Below, one piece after another: positions 1-6,750 of a DNA stretch of 13,914 nt (the first letter of the stretch is position 1; every line of letters starts with the position of its first letter). The stretch is from JBBSVE01 sp038233815 (lineage in GTDB: Bacteria > Pseudomonadota > Alphaproteobacteria > Rhodobacterales > Rhodobacteraceae), in contig JBBSVE010000086.1 in NCBI GenBank assembly GCA_038233815.1, positions 1 to 13,914 of the forward strand, given 5' to 3'. The position numbers and the translations under genes were made by a program. A model generated the notes under the pieces. The model was not told the DNA's origin and made no database searches. It saw nothing but the letters and a program-made list of their open reading frames with translations.

Positions 1-9
1 GGGCTGTAA

Positions 10-1068
10 GCGTACGAGGTGGTGACGGTCGAATGGCTGGTGCGCTTACATCTGCTGATGTCGGACATGGCAAAAAAGCGCGACATCTCCGACCCGCGCA
101 CGGTCCGGGACTTCGCCAAGCTGGTGAAGACCAAAAAGCGCCTCGACCTGCTGACCGTGCTGACGGTTTGCGACATCCGGGGCGTCGGGCCGGGGACGTG
201 GAACAACTGGAAGGCGCAACTTCTGCGCCAGCTTTACCGCGACACCCAGACGGCGCTGGAAGGCGGGCTGGAGACGCTGAACCGCGCGAACCGGGCCGAC
301 AAGGCGAAACGGCTGCTGCGCGATGCACTTGAGGGCTGGGACCAGAAGGCGATCCGGGGTGAGCTGAACCGCCATTACCCGACCTACTGGCAGGGGCTCT
401 TCACCGCGACCCACGCGGCCTTCGCACGGCTTCTCCTCGGCATTGCAGACGACGAGATCCGGATCGACCTGCATCCCGATCCTGACCGCGACGCGACCCG
501 TGCGGCCTTCGCGCTGGCCGATCACCCCGGCATCTTCTCGCGCCTCGCGGGGGCGCTGGCGCTGGTCGGGGCGAACGTGGTGGACGCGCGCACCTATACG
601 ACCAAGGACGGCTATGCCACGGCTGTCTTCTGGGTGCAGGACGGCGAGGGGCGGCCCTACGACATCGACCACTTGCCCCGCCTGCGCAGCATGATCGAGC
701 GCACCCTGAAAGGCGAGGTCGTCCCCCGCGAGGCGCTGAAGACCCGCGACCGCGTCAAGAAGCGTGAAAGCCAGTTCCGCTTTCCCACCCACATCACCTT
801 CGACAACGAAGGCTCCGAAATCTATACCATCATCGAGGTCGATACCCGCGACCGGCCCGGGCTGCTCTACGATCTGACCCGGACGCTGGCGGCGTCCCAC
901 ATCTACATCGCCTCCGCCATGATCGCGACCTACGGGGCGCAGGTGGTGGACAGCTTTTACGTCAAGGACATGTTCGGCCTGAAGCTGCATGCCAAGGTCA
1001 AGCGCGAGGCGCTGGAGCGCAAGCTGCGCGAGGCCATCGCCGACGGCACGGAACGGGCCAAGGCGTGA
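10..1068 (+). CDS. glnD: Bifunctional uridylyltransferase/uridylyl-removing enzyme GlnD, C-terminal part (5' end not in window)
   Basis: GlnD uridylylates and deuridylylates PII proteins (GlnB/GlnK) in response to glutamine and so sets nitrogen status signalling in the cytoplasm. About 352 residues are visible, against roughly 900 for the full family, so the nucleotidyltransferase and most of the HD domain lie upstream. The first residues (VEWLVRLHLLMSD, from about position 28) match the end of the HD region. Two ACT domains follow, the glutamine-sensing part: one from about nt 460 (motif DHPGIFSRLAGALALVGANV) and one from about nt 820 (DTRDRPGLLYDLTRTLAASH). Stop is TGA at 1066-1068. Oddity: the same frame contains TAA at 7-9, directly before this stretch, where homologues would read through; see findings. 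murJ follows after 40 nt in the same direction. Family assignment is firm; whether the gene is intact cannot be judged from this window. Confidence 0.93.
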   Translation, partial: AYEVVTVEWLVRLHLLMSDMAKKRDISDPRTVRDFAKLVKTKKRLDLLTVLTVCDIRGVGPGTWNNWKAQLLRQLYRDTQTALEGGLETLNRANRADKAKRLLRDALEGWDQKAIRGELNRHYPTYWQGLFTATHAAFARLLLGIADDEIRIDLHPDPDRDATRAAFALADHPGIFSRLAGALALVGANVVDARTYTTKDGYATAVFWVQDGEGRPYDIDHLPRLRSMIERTLKGEVVPREALKTRDRVKKRESQFRFPTHITFDNEGSEIYTIIEVDTRDRPGLLYDLTRTLAASHIYIASAMIATYGAQVVDSFYVKDMFGLKLHAKVKREALERKLREAIADGTERAKA

Positions 1069-1108
1069 GGGTACAGCCTGCCACGGACGCGGGCCGGAGG
1101 ACGCCCGC

Positions 1109-2656
1109 GTGAGCGCGCCGGTCCGGCTGATGCGCGGGATTCTGACGGTGGGGGCCTGGACGCTCCTGTCGCGCGGCGTGGGGTTTGTGCGCGATGTGAT
1201 GATGGCGGCCTATCTCGGGACCGGGCCGGTGGCGGAGGCGTTTCTCATCGCCTTCTCGCTGCCCAACATGTTCCGCCGCTTCTTTGCCGAGGGGGCCTTC
1301 AACATGGCCTTCGTTCCGATCTTCGCCAAGAAGATCGAGGCGGGCGAGGATGCTCAAGGGTTCGCGCAGGCTGCGTTCAACGCGCTGGGCGCGATCCTCG
1401 TCCTGTTCACGGTGCTCGGCACGGTCGCGATGCCGGGGCTGGTATGGCTGATGGCCTCCGGCTTCGTGGGCGACGAGCGGTTCGGCCTTGCGGTGACGTT
1501 CGGGCGGATCTCGTTCAGCTACATCCTCTTCATCAGCCTCGTGGCGCTTCTCTCGGGCGTGCTGAACACGCTCGGGCGATTCACCGAGGCCTCGGTCGTG
1601 CCGGTGCTGCTCAACGTCATCTTTATCCTCGCGATGTGGCTCGCGGTCTGGTTCGGCTGGGACATGGGGCTGACGCTGTCCTGGACGGTCCCGGTCACGG
1701 GGGTCGCGCAGTTCCTCTTCACCTGGTACTGGGCGGCGCAATCGGGGTTCCGGCTGCGGCTCGCCTGGCCGCGCTTCACACCGGAGCTGCGGCGCCTTGC
1801 CCGGATCGCGGCGCCCGCGGTGCTCGCCGGGGGCGTGGTGCAGATCAACCTGCTGGTCGGGCGGCAGGTCGCGTCCTTCACCGACGGTGCTGTGGCGTGG
1901 CTCACCTATGCCGACCGGCTCTACCAGTTGCCGCTGGGCGTCGTGGGAATCGCCATCGGGACGGTGCTGCTCCCCGACCTCTCGCGCCGTCTGCGCGGGG
2001 GCGACCTGCAAGGCGGGCGGGACAGCTTCAACCGCGGCACCGAGTTTGCGCTGGCGCTGACCGTTCCCTGCGCCGTGGCGTTGGTGGTGATCGCACTGCC
2101 GCTGATTTCCGTCCTGTTCCAGCGCGGGGCATTCGGGCACCGGGATGCAGTCAACACGGCGCTGGTGCTCGCGGTCTACGGCATTGGCCTGCCTGCCTTC
2201 GTGCTGCAGAAAGTTCTCCAGCCGCTTTACTATGCGCGCGAGGATACGCGGCGGCCGTTCCATTTCGCGGTGGTGGCGATGGTGGTGAATGCAGGCCTCG
2301 CGGTCGGCCTGATGCCGGTGATCGGCTTCATCGCCGCGGCGCTCGCCACCACGGCGTCGGCCTGGATCATGGTCTGGCAGCTCTGGCGGGGCGCGCGGGG
2401 CATGGGGGAGGCGGCACGGCTCGATGCGCGGATGCGCAGGCGGTTGCCGAAAATCGTTATGGCCTCGGCGGCAATGGGCCTCGTTCTTTGGGGCGCGTCG
2501 GCGAGCCTTGGCGGATGGCTGTCCGTTCCGGGCTGGCGCTACGCGGCTCTGGCCCTGCTGGTGGCGACGGGAGCTGCGGCCTACGGCGCCGCCGGCACGC
2601 TGATCGGAGCCTTCCGTCCGTCGGACTTCCGCAATGCCCTTAAGCGGGAACGCTAA
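1109..2656 (+). CDS. murJ: Lipid II flippase MurJ (MviN)
   Basis: This inner-membrane protein of the MOP superfamily flips lipid-linked peptidoglycan precursor (lipid II) to the periplasm. It has 515 residues, the usual family length, and is almost entirely hydrophobic segments, consistent with 14 transmembrane helices. Family hallmarks visible are an N-terminal SRGVGFVRD stretch (Arg22, Arg28), RRFFAEGAFNMAFVPIF, and YADRLYQLPLGVVGIAIGT with Asp269 and Arg270, which correspond to charged residues of the central cavity in E. coli MurJ. Start: GTG at 1109 is chosen because GGAGGA at 1096-1101 lies 7 nt upstream and the protein then begins a few residues before TM1. The frame stays open back to 989, but that extension overlaps glnD and matches nothing. 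It sits 40 nt after glnD, so it is probably cotranscribed with it. Confidence 0.96.
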   Translation: MSAPVRLMRGILTVGAWTLLSRGVGFVRDVMMAAYLGTGPVAEAFLIAFSLPNMFRRFFAEGAFNMAFVPIFAKKIEAGEDAQGFAQAAFNALGAILVLFTVLGTVAMPGLVWLMASGFVGDERFGLAVTFGRISFSYILFISLVALLSGVLNTLGRFTEASVVPVLLNVIFILAMWLAVWFGWDMGLTLSWTVPVTGVAQFLFTWYWAAQSGFRLRLAWPRFTPELRRLARIAAPAVLAGGVVQINLLVGRQVASFTDGAVAWLTYADRLYQLPLGVVGIAIGTVLLPDLSRRLRGGDLQGGRDSFNRGTEFALALTVPCAVALVVIALPLISVLFQRGAFGHRDAVNTALVLAVYGIGLPAFVLQKVLQPLYYAREDTRRPFHFAVVAMVVNAGLAVGLMPVIGFIAAALATTASAWIMVWQLWRGARGMGEAARLDARMRRRLPKIVMASAAMGLVLWGASASLGGWLSVPGWRYAALALLVATGAAAYGAAGTLIGAFRPSDFRNALKRER

Positions 2657-2661
2657 CGCGC

Positions 2662-2688
2662 GGCGGGGGCACATACGTTCCCACCGCC
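2662..2688 (+). terminator. Possible hairpin terminator after murJ
   Basis: GGCGGgGG at 2662-2669 can pair with CCaCCGCC at 2681-2688, with one internal mismatch, around a loop of about 11 nt. It begins 6 nt after the murJ stop codon. No U-tract follows, so it is not a standard intrinsic terminator. It could slow or protect the 3' end of the glnD-murJ transcript, or be chance pairing in GC-rich DNA. Confidence 0.3.
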
Positions 2689-2820
2689 TGCGATGCAAAC
2701 GAATTATTTGCCGAACGCTGCGAATCGTCCGCAACTGCCGCACCGATGGCCATGTTTCGCCACTCTGAAAAACGCTCAAAGCGGGATTATGCCGGGAGTT
2801 GGTGCTTTCATTTCCTGACT

Positions 2821-2836
2821 GTTGCCAAATTGGAAC
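2821..2836. repeat. Short imperfect inverted repeat, possible operator
   Basis: GTTgCCAAaTTGGAAC reads as an inverted repeat (GTT-CCAA / TTGG-AAC) with one extra base in the left arm. It lies about 150 nt upstream of the fusion-gene start, in the AT-richer part of the intergenic region. I do not recognise it as the site of a particular regulator, and a repeat this short can occur by chance. Confidence 0.2.
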
Positions 2837-2885
2837 GCCTGCGCGAAGACGCAAACGCACACAGCACGGAATCCCGGCGAATACA

Positions 2886-2905
2886 ACCTGTGGTTTAATA
2901 CAGTT
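2886..2905. promoter_or_regulatory. Putative lux box (LuxR-family binding site)
   Basis: The 20-bp element is ACCTGT, 8 nt, then ACAGTT. The classical lux-type box has ACCTGT and ACAGGT half sites with the same 8-nt centre, so 11 of the 12 half-site positions agree and the spacing is exact. It is centred about 93 nt upstream of the ATG at 2989. LuxR-type activators normally bind centred near -42 of the transcript; that would put a start near 2938 and a leader of about 50 nt. TCAAAT at 2921-2926 is a weak candidate -10. No luxR or luxI homologue lies in the window, so the regulator would be encoded elsewhere. Confidence 0.45.
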
Positions 2906-2988
2906 TTAAGGGTCGCCCGGTCAAATCGTTTCACGAATTCTTCAGGCCCGCCGAACCCGGTGGACCTCAGCAGAGGGGCTTTGATGGC

Positions 2989-5649
2989 ATGAACACTTCG
3001 ACACACACGCTCAATCCCGCCCGCAGGGAACTGCTGGGAATGTTTGCGCTCGATGTGGAGATGACGAGTGGTACCGGTTTCACACTACAGGATGCGCACG
3101 GGGCGCAGTATCTCGACTTCCTTTCCCAGTATGGCGCCCTCCCCTTCGGCCACAATCCCCCGCAGATCTGGGACGCTTTGAGAGAGACGCAGCGCCAACA
3201 GGTTCCGGCGATGGTCCAGCCCCTGCGCTCGCTCGATGCGGAGCGTCTGGCCGACCGGCTGGCGGAGATCACGCCCGGCGACCTGTCGATCACGACACTC
3301 ACCAACAGCGGGGCGGAGACGGTGGAGGCGGCGATCAAGCTCGCCCGCATGCGCACCGGACGCAGCGAGATCCTGTCGACGCTGAACGGCTTTCACGGCA
3401 AGACGCTGGGCGCGCTGTCGGCCACCGGAAAGCCGGTCTACCAGACCGGCTTTGGCGCGCCGGTCAAGGGCTTCGGATACATCCCTTACGGCGATCTGGA
3501 GGCGCTCCGCGCGGCCCTGATCGCGTCGGAGGGCCGGATCGCCGCGTTCATCGTGGAACCGATCCAAGGCGAGGGCGGCGTCGTATGCCCGCCCGCAGGC
3601 TATATCGACGGCGTGATCGCGCTCTGTCGCGAACATGGCGTCCTGTCGATCCTGGATGAGATCCAGACCGGTCTCGGACGCACGGGCGCGCTCTTTGCCT
3701 GCTCGAACGGCGCGGAGGTGCCGGACATGCTGCTGCTGGCCAAAGCGCTGGGCGGGGGCATGATGCCGATCGGCGCCTGCATCGTGCGCCCCGCGGTCTG
3801 GGACGACCGCTTCGGCCGACTCCACAGCTCCACCTTCGCGGGCAATGCGCTGGCGTGCCGGGCCGCACTCGCCACGCTGGACATGTTGACCGCAGACGAT
3901 AGCGCCATGGTCCGCCGGGTGGCCGAACAGGGCCTCTACCTGCGCGGGCGGCTGCAAGCCTTGCACGCCGCCTACCCGACCGTGATCCGCGAGGTCCGGG
4001 GCCGCGGCTACATGCTGGGGCTGGAGTTCCACCGCCACGACGACCGGCCCGACTCGGCGCTGATGGCGTTTGCGAGCATCAACGGCGGGATGACGCCGCT
4101 CATCAGCTCCTACCTGCTGAACCGACACCATCTGCTCACGGCGCCGCTCTTCAACGACACCCATGTCATCCGTCTGCAGCCTCCGCTGATCGTCGGCCGG
4201 GCACAGATCGATCAGGCCATTGCCGCGCTTACAGAGCTTTGCGCGCTCCTCGCCGAGGGCGACTACTGCCGACTGGTCCGCCACCTCGTCGCTCATCCGG
4301 CAGCCTCCGCCGACGCGCCGCAGGAGGAGGCCCCTGTCATGCCGGTCGCGGAGCGCGCGACGCCAGCCATCCCGGGCAACTTCGCCTTCCTCATCCACTA
4401 TACCGAGGAGGAGGACATCTTCCGCTCCGACCCCTCCTTCCGGCAGTTCGACGAGAGCGAGCTGACCAACTGGTGCGAATGGGTGAAGCAGTTCGGTCCG
4501 GGCTTCGCGCGCCGGATCCCGGGTGTCAGCTCCAAGTCAGGGGCGACGGCGGAGGGCTGGCTCATCTCCGTGCCGATGCTGCCGCGCGACATGCGGGGCA
4601 GCGGACGCAAGGTCGCGGCAAAGATGATCCGGGACGCCGTCGACATGGCGGGTGATCACGGTGCGGCGCGCGTCGGTCTGGGGGCCTTCACCTCCATCGT
4701 CACGCGGGGCGGCGAACAGGTCACCGGGCGCGGCGTGCCGGTAACGAGTGGCAACACCCTGACCACGGTGTCTGCCGTCCGCAGTCTGGAGATGATGGCC
4801 CGCCGCACCGGCATCGATATCGCTGATGCGCATGTCGTCGTCGTCGGCGCGTCCGGCGCCATCGGCCGGCTGGCCTCCCTCATGCTTGCACGCAAGGCGG
4901 GGATGCTGACGCTGGTCGGAAACGCCGCCAACCCCTTCTCCCCCCGGCTGCTGTCGCGGGTGGCGGACGAGACGTGCGAGATGCTGGCGGGAAATACCGG
5001 CGATGTCACGCATCTCTCCGGGTCGCTGCAGCGCCGGATCGCGGCCGCTGTCCGCCGGCTGGAGCCGACCGACACCGAGGGGAACAAGGGCCTCGCCGAC
5101 CGCGTGCGGATGACTTGGCGCAAGCGCGGCCACCAGAGCCCGCTGGACTGGAACGTTCCGCTCGACGCGGCGCTGGCCACAGCCGACATTGTGCTGGTCG
5201 CGACAAGCGCCGAGATGGCGCTGATTGATCCCGACCAGCTTCGCCCCGGAACGCTGGTCTGCGACGTGGCCCGCCCGCAAAATGTCGCGCGCTCCACGAA
5301 CACCGAGTCGCAGGTGCTGATCTATGACGGGGGCCTGATCAAGCCGCCGTTCGAGATCGACCTCGGCCCGTTCCAGACCCTGCCGCAGAACCTCTGCTGG
5401 GGGTGCCTGGGGGAAACGCTGCTCCTCTCGCTGGCGGGGGAGACGCGCGATTTCAGCATCGGCTCGCAACTGCCTCTCGCCGATGCCGACCATATCGCGG
5501 CATTGGCGGAGATCCACGGCTTCGATCCCGCACCGCCGCAATGGTATGGCGAGATGCTGACGGAAGACGCGATCGACCGCTTCTCCACCCATGTGATGGA
5601 CAGCCGGTCGTCGTCTGCCTACGCGCAAGGCCGAGCCGCGGCGATGTGA
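2989..5649 (+). CDS. Fusion of class III PLP aminotransferase and long-chain acyl-ACP reductase-like domain (predicted fatty-amine-forming enzyme)
   Basis: This 886-residue protein has two enzyme halves. Residues about 10-430 are a class III (omega-type) aminotransferase: TNSGAE at 105-110, the cofactor-ring aspartate Asp223 in LDEIQTG, and Schiff-base Lys252 in LAKALGGG. A linker rich in Pro, Ala and Glu (about 432-463) follows. Residues 464-886 resemble cyanobacterial acyl-ACP reductase (AAR): GAFTSIV at 565-571, TSGNT before the Rossmann fold, nucleotide-binding GASGAIG at 620-626, and Cys806 in GCLGET, aligning from memory with the AAR acyl-thioester cysteine. About 50 extra residues (about 673-720) are absent from AAR. 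Inferred reaction: acyl-ACP or acyl-CoA is reduced to aldehyde, then transaminated to a primary amine. TamH (tambjamine) and PigE (prodigiosin) combine similar activities. The start ATG has AGAGGGG 10 nt upstream. The gene stands alone, behind a lux-box-like site and before a strong terminator. Domain calls are firm; substrate and product are inferred. Confidence 0.88.
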   Translation: MNTSTHTLNPARRELLGMFALDVEMTSGTGFTLQDAHGAQYLDFLSQYGALPFGHNPPQIWDALRETQRQQVPAMVQPLRSLDAERLADRLAEITPGDLSITTLTNSGAETVEAAIKLARMRTGRSEILSTLNGFHGKTLGALSATGKPVYQTGFGAPVKGFGYIPYGDLEALRAALIASEGRIAAFIVEPIQGEGGVVCPPAGYIDGVIALCREHGVLSILDEIQTGLGRTGALFACSNGAEVPDMLLLAKALGGGMMPIGACIVRPAVWDDRFGRLHSSTFAGNALACRAALATLDMLTADDSAMVRRVAEQGLYLRGRLQALHAAYPTVIREVRGRGYMLGLEFHRHDDRPDSALMAFASINGGMTPLISSYLLNRHHLLTAPLFNDTHVIRLQPPLIVGRAQIDQAIAALTELCALLAEGDYCRLVRHLVAHPAASADAPQEEAPVMPVAERATPAIPGNFAFLIHYTEEEDIFRSDPSFRQFDESELTNWCEWVKQFGPGFARRIPGVSSKSGATAEGWLISVPMLPRDMRGSGRKVAAKMIRDAVDMAGDHGAARVGLGAFTSIVTRGGEQVTGRGVPVTSGNTLTTVSAVRSLEMMARRTGIDIADAHVVVVGASGAIGRLASLMLARKAGMLTLVGNAANPFSPRLLSRVADETCEMLAGNTGDVTHLSGSLQRRIAAAVRRLEPTDTEGNKGLADRVRMTWRKRGHQSPLDWNVPLDAALATADIVLVATSAEMALIDPDQLRPGTLVCDVARPQNVARSTNTESQVLIYDGGLIKPPFEIDLGPFQTLPQNLCWGCLGETLLLSLAGETRDFSIGSQLPLADADHIAALAEIHGFDPAPPQWYGEMLTEDAIDRFSTHVMDSRSSSAYAQGRAAAM

Positions 5650-5650
5650 C

Positions 5651-5672
5651 GAAGGAGGGTGCGCCCCCCTTC
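5651..5672 (+). repeat. Small hairpin right after the fusion gene
   Basis: GAAGG-a-GGG pairs with CCC-c-CCTTC around a TGCG loop, beginning 2 nt after the TGA stop. It has no T-tract and lies just ahead of the stronger terminator hairpin, so it may help stabilise the 3' end of the transcript. Confidence 0.3.
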
Positions 5673-5690
5673 AACCACCATCCGCATACG

Positions 5691-5720
5691 AAAGAGGGCG
5701 CCCGAAGGCGCCCTCTTTTA
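5691..5720. terminator. Intrinsic terminator, probably bidirectional between convergent genes
   Basis: A perfect 12-bp stem (AAAGAGGGCGCC at 5691-5702 with GGCGCCCTCTTT at 5707-5718) closes a CGAA loop. On the + strand it ends in CTCTTTTA, and on the - strand in CTCTTTCG. It lies 41 nt after the fusion gene and 45 nt beyond the stop of the convergent - strand gene, so it can serve both; the + strand reading has the better T-tract. Confidence 0.9.
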
Positions 5721-5765
5721 TTGGTGGCTGTCCGGCGAGACCGGCCGGACAGGATGATCCCTGGA

Positions 5766-6446
5766 TCAGGCGCGGGTCTTGCGACGAAGCGCCGTCAGGC
5801 CGCCGAAGCCGGCGAGGAGCAGCAGACCCGTGGCGGGCAGCGGGACCGCACTGATGCTGATCGAGTTCAGGGAACCGTCAACACGCGGAACCGAACCGAA
5901 GCCGGGCACGTTGGTCGTGTCGATCATGAACGACAGGGTCGACAGGCTGTTGAAGTCGGCCGAACCCGTGAACTGGCTGAAGAACAGGGTCGGGCTGAAG
6001 CCAGCCTGAAGCACTTCGGAGTAGGTGCTGATATTGTTGTCCGTGTCCGTGGCTTCGACGGAGAAGTTCGCCACATTGTCGAACGTGCCCACATCGAAGA
6101 AGAAGAACGGGTTGGAACCGTTCGAGATGTCACCGACGTTCGAGTACGAGAGCGTGCCCGTGCCGGTCGCCTTGTCGTTGTTCGAGAACGACAGAGCACC
6201 TTCACTCACACCAAGCGTGGTCGCACCGAACTCGTTACCATTGTTCGCAGTGTTCTTCGCAGTCAGAGTCCGCCTGCCGCTGTTGAAATTGACAAAGTTC
6301 GAACTCGTGGAGCCAACATACGGCGCATCCACGGCGAGCTGGTCCGCGCTGAAGTCATCAAACATGACCGTTGCGGCAAACGCCTGAGCGCCGGTCAGCA
6401 GCACCGCTGCAGACGTCGCCAATCCAAATGCAAAAAGTCTCATCAT
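5766..6446 (-). CDS. Secreted VPLPA-CTERM sorting-domain protein of unknown function
   Basis: The 226-residue protein begins with a Sec signal peptide (MMRLFAFGLATSAAVLLTG, predicted cleavage after AFA at residue 24). It ends with the motif VPLPAT (201-206), a hydrophobic segment (207-219) and a basic tail RRKTRA. This is the VPLPA-type PEP-CTERM-like signal of Rhodobacterales, handled by an exosortase-like membrane protease; none is in the window. The mature part is rich in Asn, Ser, Thr, Asp and Phe, has almost no Lys, Arg or His in its middle, and matches no enzyme family I know. It looks like a beta-rich extracellular or surface protein. Two adjacent ATG codons occur; AGGAG at 6451-6455 is 4 nt from the first and 7 nt from the second (6443), so the true start may be one codon later. 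It is convergent with the fusion gene, and a duplicated leader element lies upstream. Confidence 0.87.
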   Translation of the reverse strand: MMRLFAFGLATSAAVLLTGAQAFAATVMFDDFSADQLAVDAPYVGSTSSNFVNFNSGRRTLTAKNTANNGNEFGATTLGVSEGALSFSNNDKATGTGTLSYSNVGDISNGSNPFFFFDVGTFDNVANFSVEATDTDNNISTYSEVLQAGFSPTLFFSQFTGSADFNSLSTLSFMIDTTNVPGFGSVPRVDGSLNSISISAVPLPATGLLLLAGFGGLTALRRKTRA

Positions 6447-6750
6447 TACTCTCCTGATCCGTTATGAAGTCTTGGTCCGTGGAACGCGAGCACCACGGTC
6501 CTGTTCCATGAAGTCTTAACTTTATGTTATTTTTACGGGAGGAGGAACCCCGAATCGTGTGCCGCAGCACCGATATGATGGTTACCGACTTGCATTTTCG
6601 GCGAGATGGCGCGGCGGAAGACGCTCGTTTTCCGGCCAGCGGCCTGATTACAACCACGGCGTGTTTTTACGTTAGGCGAATCGTCCGCCCCGGGTCAAGC
6701 GACCGATGCTTCACACGCGTCGAGGGTTGCGGGGGCGTTGTGATTCGCGC
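6447..6750. other. Non-coding region upstream of the VPLPA-CTERM gene
   Basis: This 304-nt stretch separates the VPLPA-CTERM gene from the stop of the ThDP-enzyme gene; both read on the - strand. The half next to the VPLPA-CTERM gene holds its leader, with duplicated and inverted repeats at 6452-6517, and an AT-rich patch at about 6518-6536 that may carry the promoter (a TAACAT-like -10 on the - strand, with no matching -35 seen). I found no convincing gene and no clear T-tailed terminator for the ThDP gene; GGCG...CGCC at 6675-6689 is only a weak hairpin. Confidence 0.5.
6452..6517 (-). repeat. Duplicated leader element with internal inverted repeat
   Basis: Given on the + strand, TCCTGATCCGTTATGAAGTCTT (6452-6473) and TCCTGTTCCATGAAGTCTT (6499-6517) are two imperfect copies sharing an exact 10-mer, ATGAAGTCTT, 44 bp apart. 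The gene-proximal copy includes the Shine-Dalgarno AGGAG of the VPLPA-CTERM gene. Between the copies are an inverted repeat CCGTGG (6477-6482) / CCACGG (6493-6498) and an alternative pairing TGGAAC (6480-6485) / GTTCCA (6503-6508). This could be a two-site operator or an RNA fold in the 5' leader, or simply the remains of a small duplication. Confidence 0.4.

Larger units (their letters stand above)
2657..2988. other. Non-coding region between murJ and the aminotransferase-reductase gene
   Basis: This 332-nt stretch has no convincing coding frame on either strand. It is visibly more AT-rich than the flanking genes, especially from about 2700 to 2960, as expected for a promoter region. It holds a GC-rich hairpin just after the murJ stop, a short imperfect inverted repeat at 2821-2836, a lux-box-like 20-bp palindrome at 2886-2905, and a Shine-Dalgarno-like AGAGGGG at 2972-2978 ahead of the ATG at 2989. 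No clear sigma-70 pair of -35 and -10 boxes was found; TCAAAT at 2921-2926 is a possible -10 by itself. Confidence 0.6.

Noticed and set aside
998..2860. Long open frame on the - strand (620 codons) opposite murJ
   Set aside because: It is antisense to a full set of MurJ motifs, and its translation is dominated by Arg, His, Pro and Gln, typical of the shadow of a high-GC gene.
2894..2899. TTTAAT as a -10 promoter box for the fusion gene
   Set aside because: No acceptable -35 lies 15-19 nt upstream, and the hexamer is the centre of the lux-box-like palindrome.
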